18,434 nt of DNA from Chrysochromulina parva (Eukaryota > Haptophyta > Prymnesiales > Chrysochromulinaceae). Position 1 is the stretch's first letter; each line of letters begins with the position of its first letter. This document shows, piece by piece, positions 1 through 6,442 of the stretch. The stretch is from contig PJAB01000986.1 in NCBI GenBank assembly GCA_002887195.1, positions 1 to 18,434 on the forward strand, written 5' to 3'. The position numbers were made by a program, and so were the translations under genes. The notes beneath the pieces are model-generated. The model was not told the DNA's origin. It saw only the letters and a program-made list of their open reading frames with translations, and searched no databases.

Positions 1-2
1 AG

Positions 3-494
3 GACGCGTGGATCCTGGAGGATCCCGAGTGGGTGGCGGGGGTGGAGGGCGGCCGGGAAGTGCTCGGCAGGGCGTTCTCGGCGGACAAGGAGGGGCGCGT
101 GCGCGGGCTGAATCTGAGCGAGAAGTGGAAGGGGGAGGCGCTGCCGGCGTCTGTGGCGAGGCTGACGGCGCTGCGAGAGCTCAAGATGCGAGACTGCACG
201 TCGCTCAAGTCGGTCGCGGACCTCCCCGCGTCGGTGACGCAGATTGGTACGGGAGCCTTTTACAACTGCACCTCGCTGGCGTCGATCACGATCCCCGCGT
301 CGGTGACGCAGATTGGTATGGGAGCCTTTTATCGCTGCACCTCGCTCGCGTCGATCACGCTCCCCGAGTCGGTGACGCAGATTGGTGGCAGCGCCTTTTA
401 CAACTGCACCTCTCTCGCGTCGATTACGATCCCATCATCGACCGTCGTCGAACCATCGGCCTTCAGCGAGCACACTCAAGTCACCCGCGCATAG
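3..494 (+). CDS. BspA-like leucine-rich-repeat protein, 3' part
   Basis: The frame is open from the first bases of the window, with no ATG before it, so the 5' part lies outside; about 163 residues are visible and the stop is TAG at 492-494. The N-terminal stretch (WILEDPEW, then a degenerate leucine-rich segment with LPASVARLTALREL) is followed by three and a half near-identical units of about 23 residues of the form CTSLASITIPASVTQIG plus a GAFYNC/SAFYNC turn. This is the LRR_5/BspA type, usually a binding or surface/adhesion repeat; ligand and location cannot be read here. The repeats are also near-identical at DNA level (69-bp periodicity, about 230-440), which suggests recent tandem expansion. 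The stop is followed within 40 bp by the long inverted repeat, so the protein may belong to a multicopy family sharing its 3' flank. It could also be a gene fragment. Confidence 0.75.
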   Translation, partial: DAWILEDPEWVAGVEGGREVLGRAFSADKEGRVRGLNLSEKWKGEALPASVARLTALRELKMRDCTSLKSVADLPASVTQIGTGAFYNCTSLASITIPASVTQIGMGAFYRCTSLASITLPESVTQIGGSAFYNCTSLASITIPSSTVVEPSAFSEHTQVTRA

Positions 495-532
495 GCCGGC
501 TTTGGAGCGCGCTGCGCGGAAGACCATCAGGC

Positions 533-926
533 CCCACATCTCTCTCTGGTGTGTGCCCGCCGCGCGCCGTGCGATGCCCCGGAGGCATCAGCCGCGACCG
601 ATTCATCGGGGTTGCCCCGCGCGGCGGCGTGGGCTCGGTCACTCCAACGGACAGCGGGACACAGGCGTCGCGAGCACGCGCTCCCCGGTGGCGCCACACA
701 CTGCCTCGCACGAGAGGGCGCCCGCCGCACGCACATACATGTGGGGCCGCGTTCGGCATGCGCGGCGTTTCCGGAATGCCTCGTGTGAGCGGCCGCGCGC
801 ATGGTTGAGTTCCGCCGTATACATGTAGTACGAAATTTATGTACAACCGCGCACTGGCTGATCGCTGTTCACCACGCTCCACGCGGCCAGACCGCAGACG
901 CTTGGCACGGGGCCCGCCGGCATCGC
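533..926 (+). repeat. Left arm of long inverted repeat
   Basis: This stretch matches the reverse complement of 17998-18434. From 533 to about 845 the arms are roughly 95% identical by eye, apart from point changes and a 7-8 base indel near 775. Similarity then decays with small indels and fades near 926. It is open in several frames on both strands only because it is GC-rich, and the indel breaks any shared frame, so I do not call it coding. The arm begins about 40 bp after the LRR stop codon, so it may be a conserved 3' flank of that gene family or a terminal or dispersed repeat. Confidence 0.85.
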
Positions 927-1353
927 ATGACGCATGCCCGGCACGTGGCAGCGCGAGCACACCCACACGTGTCAGACAGAGACAGCTCGCACGCACCCGG
1001 CGACCAGGACCTCAGCGTCGCGTGCAGTCGTCCAGAGGTGTAGAGCGGACGCTTCATAAGGTTAAGGATACGATAACGCGCCTTTGAGCCGTTTATTTGT
1101 ACTTACGCATTCAACCGCTGGCGTGTACCGTCCGAGGACCCTGGGATGCGTCCTCCATAACCCTCCGGGCCGCCCAGCGGTACCCCCCTCAAATGCAATA
1201 ATGGCATACAGGCATACCAGCCTTGGCACCAACAAGATACCGTTTTCCTTGTTCATGAAGCGCGTCCACCGCACCCTCGTCCCTCGCTGCGTTTAGTCAC
1301 ACCCGTCGAAGCTCGATGCCCACCTCGGCGCCCGAACGCACCAGCCGCGTTGC
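927..1353. other. Intergenic, nothing recognised
   Basis: I see no supported gene, RNA or long repeat here. Short open frames on both strands (for example 1062-1296) look like chance in GC-rich DNA and resemble no family I know. Confidence 0.5.
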
Positions 1354-1438
1354 TTGAAACCCATTCAGACGCCATGCTCTTATGGGCTCTGATGGGCTCT
1401 AATGGGCTCTAATTGAAACCCATTCAGACGCCATGCTC
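1354..1438. repeat. 26-bp direct repeat flanking 10-mer units
   Basis: A 26-base segment at 1354-1379 (containing GAAACCCATTCAGACGCC) recurs at 1413-1438, period 59. Between the copies lie three units of the type ATGGGCTCTA. The design, a copied flank plus decamers, is that of the introns in this window, so this may be an unrecognised intron or its remnant in the 3' flank of the adenylosuccinate synthetase gene. Confidence 0.7.
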
Positions 1439-1483
1439 AGCACGCGTGCATCTCCTGCGGTGACCCTCCTTGCTCTTCTTGAC

Positions 1484-1537
1484 GAGATCGACGATCTCCT
1501 CGGATCTCCTCCAGAGAGATCGACGATCTCCTCGATC
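1484..1537. repeat. Duplicated segment resembling the synthetase C-terminus
   Basis: The minus strand holds two copies of GAGGAGATCGTCGATCTC. The second is followed by codons reading VKKSKEGHRR. This resembles the last coding exon of the minus-strand synthetase (GEEIIYISKSKDGRR), so it may be a diverged copy of that exon or an alternative last exon. The copies lie 3' of the stop I chose. Confidence 0.45.
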
Positions 1538-1622
1538 TGCTCGGCCCGTGGAGCCCACTGCATGCATGCCGTCCCTTTCCATCTCCGGCAATCCCGCTCC
1601 TCATCCAAACCCATCCCGTCCC

Positions 1623-1798
1623 CCCTCATCCAAACATGCGGCGACCGTCCTTGGACTTGCATGCACTCCCACTGCATGCATGCCGTCCCTCATCCAAACA
1701 TGCGGCGACCGTCCTTGGACTTGCATGCACTCCCACTGCATGCATGCCGTCCCTCATCCAAACATGCGGCGACCGTCCTTGGACTTGCTGATGTAGAT
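1623..1798. repeat. 64-bp tandem repeat over synthetase 3' end
   Basis: Units start at 1623, 1687 and 1751 (period 64), and the third is partial. Each contains, on the minus strand, the final codons (SKDGRRMFG and stop) of the adenylosuccinate synthetase gene plus a GCATGCATGCAG segment resembling a 3' splice site. The end of the gene has therefore been copied about twice downstream of itself. Confidence 0.85.
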
Positions 1799-4700
1799 GA
1801 TCTCCTCGCCGCGAGGCCCGTTTCCAATCGAGATCACCTGGAGATCGAGGCGAGCAGCGTGAGGACGATGGTGAGCTTCGTCAAAGCGCACTCAAGTACA
1901 ATCCAGTGCAATCAGGTGCATTCAGCGTACCTGGGTCTTCGTGAAGTGCTCGATGATGTCGATCACCTGTGGGGAAGAGGTGAACCGGAGCCGTGGTGAG
2001 CACGGGCTATGCAAGGGGGCGCCGTGGTGAGCACTTGCATGCGGGGCGCACCTCGCAGATCGGAGTGGGGAGCGTCATCGGGTGCTGCTGGGCGGTCCAC
2101 CAGCTCGAGCGCGCGAAGATGGGCGTCTCGCGCCAGCCACGCACCACCTGCCACACGTCCGGAGAGGCGCGCAGAGAGGCCCTCAGAGAGGCACATCAGA
2201 GGAGAGGCCATCAGAGAGGCCATCAGAGAGGCCATCGGAGAGGCCCTCACCTTGGCAATCGCGTGGCAATAGTACAGCCAATCAGTGGCCATCAGTGGCG
2301 ATCAGTGGCGATCACCTTAACGATCGCATGGCAGTGATACAGGATCTGCTGCAATCAAGTGCAATCAAGTGCAATCAAGTGCAATCAAGTGCAATCAAGT
2401 GCAATCAAGTGTAATCACCTTAACGATCGCATGGCAGTGATACAGGATCTGCTGGTTGGGAATCTGCTCGCCCGCACGGATGATCGTGCCGTTCTCAAAC
2501 TTACGCCCGTTGGAGTGCATGCAATTGCCCGGCCCATCAGGGTGCACGAAGACGTACGCGATGCACACGGCGAAGGACTCGTAATCATCGCCGCGGTCGA
2601 AGGCAGAGATGGAGCAGTACGGGCCCTGCGCGGCCATGACGGCGGCCTGGGCGACGCAATCGAAGAAGCAATTTAGGGGGCAATTAAGGAAGCAATTAAG
2701 GAAGCAATCAAGGGAGCCATCAAGGAAGCCATCTCGCACCTGGGCGACGCAATCAAAGAAGCCGACGACGCGGGGACGCCCACTCGTCACGCCGAACTCC
2801 CGATGGGATGGGTGGATGCACGTGGCAGCGCTCATCGCGACGCCTAGGTCGTAGGTTCCCGTCGGGTTTGTGTACAGCTCGGGGCGGAGCACGCCTGCAA
2901 TCCAAAGGTCATTAGTGGTCATCAGTGGCAATCAGAGGGGCGATGAGAGGCCGTCCTGAGCAATTCGGGTGTGCTCGGCACGGCGCGTACCATTCGGCTG
3001 GACGGAGGCGAAGTAGCGCGTCGAGACATCGCGCCAGTCGAGCTGCATCTTCTCGAAATCCTCCTTGACAGCGCCCACCTGCATGCAATGAGGGTGGCAA
3101 TCAGCATGCACTCCTAGGCATTCCTCCAACAGGCAGACCGCGCCAGCCTGCATGCAACGCCATCAAAGGTCACTCAGCGTTCCCTCAGCGAGCAATCAGC
3201 GGACACTCTGGAGCACCTTTGCGAAGTAGTGCTGCGGCACGAAGGAGCACGGATTGGCTCCCGAACCCACACGGCTCGACCCAGGCGCCTTGTGGATGTT
3301 GATGATCAGCGGGTTGAGCTTGCTAGACGCCATGTTGAGGCGCGACGCACAGAGCATGCCGGACGCGCACGTGTTCGCCGAGGTGCCAGAGTCCCAAAAC
3401 GTCTCCGCGCAGTTGGAGAGAAAGTACGCTTGAGGGCCCTCGAGCAGCACCTATGGCAATTAGAGGCAATTAGAGGCAATTAGAGGCAATTAGAGGCAAT
3501 TAGAGGCAATTAGAGGCAATCAGAGGCAATCAGAGGCAATCAGAGGCAATCAGATAAGTAAGCTTGAGGGCCCTCGAGCAACACCTATAGCCATCCAAAG
3601 CACTCAGAGGCAATCAGAGGCGATTCGAGGCGATTCGAGGCAATCAGAGGCAATCAGAGGCCGCGATCACCTTGTCCCCATCATTCACAGGCAATCAGCC
3701 TGCAATCAGCCTGCAATCAGCCTGCAATCAGCATGCAATCAGAGGCCGCGATCACCTTGTCCCCATCATTCACAGTCTTCTGAAGCAGGTAGGACACGTC
3801 CGTGCGCTCCGGGAAGGCAGGGTTCTTGACCACAAACTTCTCGAAGAGGTCGAGGGTGTACTGGATCTTATCCTTGGCCTCGATGAAGCCGAGCACGTGG
3901 GCCTGGATGCATGCACGCGCATCTCACCGACATCAAGAGCAATCAAGAGCAATCGAGAGCAATCGAGAGCAATCGAGAGCAATCAAGAGCAATCAAGAGC
4001 AATCAACGGCCTCGATGAAGCCGAGCACGTGGGCCTGGGCCCAACGCACACTCAACGGCACCTGGACCTTGGTATTGGAGCGCGCGAGCTCAATGGAGAT
4101 CAATGGAGATCAATGGAGATCAATGGAGATCAATGGAGATCGCACCTGGATCTTGGTATTGGAGCGCGCGAGCTCAAGCAGCGTCGCCTCGGACAGTTTC
4201 TGATGGGCGAGTGCACCCCAATAGTCGGCGAGGTCCGTCTCGAGCCGCGCGATGGCGCCCTGGGGCCCATCACGCTGATTAAAAAGGTGATCAAGCCGCA
4301 GCCCACGACGCGCTGCCTTGGAGGCGTGCACGGGCGCCATGCCCTGGAGCGTCGACAGGTTGGGGGCGCGCCACGAGCGGATCAAGTCGAGCACCTGTGG
4401 GGAAAGAGGGGGAGCGCCGTGGTGAGCGCTTGCATGCAAGGGTTCGGGGCGCGCGACCGAGCGGATCGAGACCAGCGCCGTGGTGAGCACCTTGTGATGC
4501 GGGCACACGAGGAACACATTTCCCACAAAGAGACGATCCTTGTACCTGATGAGGGTCGCAATCAGAGGCCTCTCAGCGGCACTCAGGCAAGTCGGTCACC
4601 CATGTAAGGCAAGTCGGTCACCCTTGCCTAATGTGGGCGACGCCCGTGCCGATGCGCGCTGCTCAATCAGAGGTCATCAGAATGCCATCACAACAAGCCA

Positions 4701-5746
4701 TCACAACAAGCCATCACAAGAAGCCATCAGAAAGCCATCACAACAAGCCATCACAACAAGCCATCTCAAGAAGCCATCACAGCAACGCCTTCACAGCAGC
4801 GCCTTCACAGCAGCGCCCTCAAGCGGCAAGGCGGCCACTCACGCAACGCCCGTGTCGATGAGCTGCTTGACTTCGCGCTCCATGAACGAAACTGGATCCA
4901 TCACGCACTCCGGCCCGATGACGTTCACCTTGCCCGGCGTGAGTAGGCCCGACGGGCACAGGTGGAACGCGTACTTGTGCCCGTCGTCGCTGAAGACGGT
5001 GTGTCCCGCATTCTCACCCGAGTTGACCCGAGCGACCACCTTTGAGGGAAGCGTGGCGTGCGATCATGGCTCGTCAGGGGGTCATTAGGGGGTCATTAGG
5101 GGGTCATGCTGCTCATCATGGCTCCTCAGGTCTCATCAGGTCTCATCAGGGCTCATCATGGCTCCTCACCTTGACGGAGGGGTGGCGCGCGATCATCAGG
5201 GGTCATCAGGGGGTCATCAGGGGGTCATCAGGGCTCATCAGGGCTCCTCACCTTGACCGAGGGGTGGCGAGCGATCGCGTCGACCGTCTTGCCCTTGCCC
5301 TCGTCGCCAAAGTAGGCGCCCGGGACGAGGATGACCGAAGCCGCCTCGATGAGCGGGTGGAGCACATCCTCCTTGCTCATCTCGACGTACTTTGCCGTCG
5401 GCACGTAATCGAGCTCGGGCAGTCGGGGCAGATCCTTGATGGCCTCGTACACCTTCTTGCGCTCCTCGATGAGCTTGGCGTTGTAGCCGTTCTTGTGCGT
5501 GAGCTTCTCGACCGAAGCCTTCGGGCCGCTCGCCACCGGCGTCAGCGGAGGCTCGTGCGCGCCCACGCTCTGATGGCTCTCATCCTCGTGGAACAGATGG
5601 TCGCTGATCGTCGTCCTCACATTCTCGGCCCACTGAATGCGCTTCTGCGCGGGATACAAAAACTTGAGGATCGCGACGGCCACCGCTGCTCCGGCGCAGC
5701 CGATCAGTGCCTTTTGCAGCGCTGGGGTGATCGTCGTCGACGACAT
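1754..5746 (-). CDS. Adenylosuccinate synthetase, long form, 13 exons
   Basis: This enzyme joins IMP and aspartate using GTP to make adenylosuccinate, the first committed step to AMP. Inferred exons on the minus strand: 5746-5252, 5039-4843, 4545-4491, 4394-4146, 4061-4035, 3902-3756, 3450-3217, 3078-2991, 2894-2740, 2646-2419, 2147-2052, 1966-1931, 1837-1754. They sum to 2091 nt (696 aa). Visible family motifs: GDEGKGK at about 147-153; GENAGHTV with its His near 178; ASKAARRGLR about 273-282; RVGSGANP from about 450; EFGVTSGRPR about 530-539; CIAY soon after; VISIGNGPRGEE near the C-terminus. The family is usually about 430 aa. Here an extra N-terminus of about 130 residues carries a hydrophobic segment at 13-31, suggesting membrane anchoring or targeting. 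The guanine-binding TKLD of bacterial enzymes reads SAFD (about 563-566). Exons 5 (27 nt) and 12 (36 nt) and the intron 5 donor (GC) are the least certain. The start is the first ATG; an upstream in-frame GTG was not used. Confidence 0.88.
1838..1930 (-). other. Synthetase intron 12
   Basis: GT-AG intron joining FTKTQ to VISIGNG. It begins GTACGC, has a few TGATTGCAC-like units and ends in ATCTCCAG. The downstream exon begins GTG, as most exons here do. Confidence 0.65.
1967..2051 (-). other. Synthetase intron 11, GCATGC/CACCACGG family
   Basis: GT-AG intron of 85 bp. On the sense strand it carries GCATGCAAGTGCTCACCACG (2016-2042 on the plus strand), a partial second copy, and the end TTCCCCACAG. 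It belongs to the second intron family, shared with introns in the coiled-coil and Myb genes. Confidence 0.7.
2148..2418 (-). repeat. Synthetase intron 10 with two copies of the exon 10 end
   Basis: A 271-bp intron. After the donor come six units of ACTTGATTGC (plus-strand GCAATCAAGT, 2351-2410), then a copy of the end of exon 10 (CTGTATCACTGCCATGCGAT through GTTAAG) followed by GTGATC, ATCGCCACTG-type units, and a more diverged third copy (TACTATTGCCACGCGATTGC, AAG) followed by GTGAGG. The remainder is a CATCAGAGAGGC 12-bp array on the plus strand. Each exon copy ends in a usable donor, so three alternative 5' splice sites exist. Confidence 0.75.
2647..2739 (-). repeat. Synthetase intron 9, in-frame and exon-derived
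   Basis: A 93-bp interval (31 codons, no stop) between CAG|GTGCGAG and CAG|GCCGCC. Its last 20 bases repeat the end of exon 9 (GATTGCGTCGCCCAG) with one change, and its middle is a GATTGCTTCCTTAATTGC array. If retained it would insert about 31 residues between FFDCVAQ and AAVMAAQ, where the family has none, so I call it an intron. Confidence 0.7.
2895..2990 (-). other. Synthetase intron 8
   Basis: A 96-bp intron with donor AATG|GTACGC and acceptor TTGCAG|GC. It splits a Gly codon (phase 1). It contains TGATTGCCACTGATGACC-type units. Its first 20 bases weakly resemble the start of exon 9. Confidence 0.65.
3079..3216 (-). repeat. Synthetase intron 7 with copied 3' junction
   Basis: A 138-bp intron with donor AAG|GTGCTCC and acceptor TTGCATGCAG|GTGGGCGC. 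Internally TTGCATGCAG is followed by GCTGGCGCGGTC, a diverged copy of the downstream acceptor plus the first bases of exon 8. An alternative donor at AGT|GTCCGC would add three residues. Confidence 0.6.
3451..3755 (-). repeat. Synthetase intron 6, decamer array plus copies of both exons
   Basis: A 305-bp intron. It contains a copy of the end of exon 6 (plus 3659-3692, matching 3747-3779) and a copy of the start of exon 7 (plus about 3562-3588, matching 3429-3453), each with its splice-site dinucleotide. The rest is plus-strand CAATTAGAGG repeated about six times followed by CAATCAGAGG repeats, then CTGCAATCAG units. The T and C variants sit in separate blocks, as expected of slippage. Confidence 0.8.
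3903..4034 (-). repeat. Synthetase intron 5, possible GC-AG intron
   Basis: It begins with a 27-base exact copy of the start of exon 6 (GCCCACGTGCTCGGCTTC onward), then has a TTGATTGCTC/TCGATTGCTC decamer array and ends in GCATGCATCCAG. If the copy marks the intron start, the donor is GC. A GT donor 6 bases further in would add two residues (AH) and keep the frame. Confidence 0.55.
4062..4145 (-). repeat. Synthetase intron 4 ending in a copy of exon 4
   Basis: An 84-bp interval made of five CATTGATCTC decamers and a near-exact copy of the end of exon 4 (GAGCTCGCGCGCTCCAATAC, then CAAGGTCCAG). The copied exon end supplies the 3' splice site. Confidence 0.6.
4395..4490 (-). repeat. Synthetase intron 3, GCATGC/CACCACGG family
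   Basis: A 96-bp GT-AG intron with donor AAG|GTGCTCACC and acceptor TTTCCCCACAG|GTGCTCG. It contains a diverged copy of the start of exon 4 (CTCGATCCGCTCG, then GCGCGCCCC and AACC) and the family motif at plus 4412-4437. Confidence 0.75.
4546..4842 (-). repeat. Synthetase intron 2, 13- and 15-bp arrays
   Basis: A 297-bp intron with donor GTGAGT and acceptor CCCTCATCAG|GTACAAG. It holds GATGGCTTGTTGT 13-mers (plus 4680-4770), GCGCTGCTGTGAAGG 15-mers (about 4785-4820), a two-copy 22-bp repeat (plus about 4584-4624) and a short copy of the end of exon 2 (GGCACGGGCGTCGC). It joins DTGVA to YKDRLFVGN. Confidence 0.7.
5040..5251 (-). repeat. Synthetase intron 1 with copies of the exon 1 end
   Basis: A 212-bp intron. 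A close copy of the exon 1 end (GCCACCCCTCCGTCAAG, plus about 5167-5195) lies inside it, and a more diverged one (GCCACGCTTCCCTCAAAG) forms its 3' end at 5040. The spacers are TGATGACCCC, TAATGACCCC and CCTGATGAG units. Three AAG|GTG junctions are therefore present in tandem. Confidence 0.75.
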
Positions 5747-6442
5747 GGGCAGCGTGTGGCTGTCCACCTCAACTAGAACTTGATCGCGTATTTCTCGAGG
5801 GAGGGTATCGTTTTTTCATCATCTCGTCACAAGTTTTTGACATTTTTCAATGTGCTCTCGGGGAAATCTCAAATTCCCCACATTGGCGCGGTTGCAACCT
5901 TGTGCAGCCTTCCGAGGGTGCGGTTGGAATGAGTTCAACGCCAAAACCACGAGCTACATCTGGAGAAGTGAATCGACTACATTGAATTGATCGACGTTTA
6001 CCAAGAGACGCTCGCGCTTTGAAGCCGCACAGCGGAAGCCGCAAGACAAATCTCGCCGAGTCGCCTACCGACGGGTTTAAGGAGCCGCACGCGCGACGCG
6101 CGCGCGCGCACAAGCGCCCCCAGCTGGAGCGCCCTTGCCCTCATGTGCCCCCTGCGCTTCTTGCTGTGCGCTTTCTTTCGTCTTACATGTATTGTTTGAG
6201 CCCGCACACGCCGGGCACGACAAAACAGATTTGTTCATGACTCCCTGGCCTTGATAGTCCGCGTCTCTGACGCCCGTGTACAATCGCACGCACGCTTGCA
6301 GTGTTGTAGGTAAGCGTCGTCTCGGGCGACTTTCCAAATAAACTTGCGTTTTCAAGTGGTCCGAGGCGGCCTTCTCATCTTGACGCCCAGTGTCGAGGCG
6401 CGTCGCGTGCCGAGGCGCGGCTGAAGAGCTGTGTGCGCCCTC
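5747..6442. promoter_or_regulatory. Divergent intergenic region
   Basis: About 700 bp separate the start codons of the minus-strand synthetase and the plus-strand coiled-coil gene, so both promoters and 5' UTRs should lie here. It is less GC-rich than its surroundings (for example 5800-5860 and 5960-6010). I could not identify a TATA box, tRNA or snRNA. No reading frame here is convincing. Confidence 0.4.

Noticed and set aside
8..808. Long plus-strand open frame across the LRR gene and the left repeat arm
   Set aside because: It is out of frame with the LRR repeats, and the arm's second copy has a 7-8 base indel that breaks the frame; high GC leaves several frames open.
3440..3660. CRISPR-like regular repeats
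   Set aside because: Units are about 10 bp without unique spacers and lie inside a eukaryotic intron.
3672..5088. Plus-strand frames of 133-311 codons opposite the synthetase
   Set aside because: They consist of translated repeat arrays and antisense of conserved synthetase exons.
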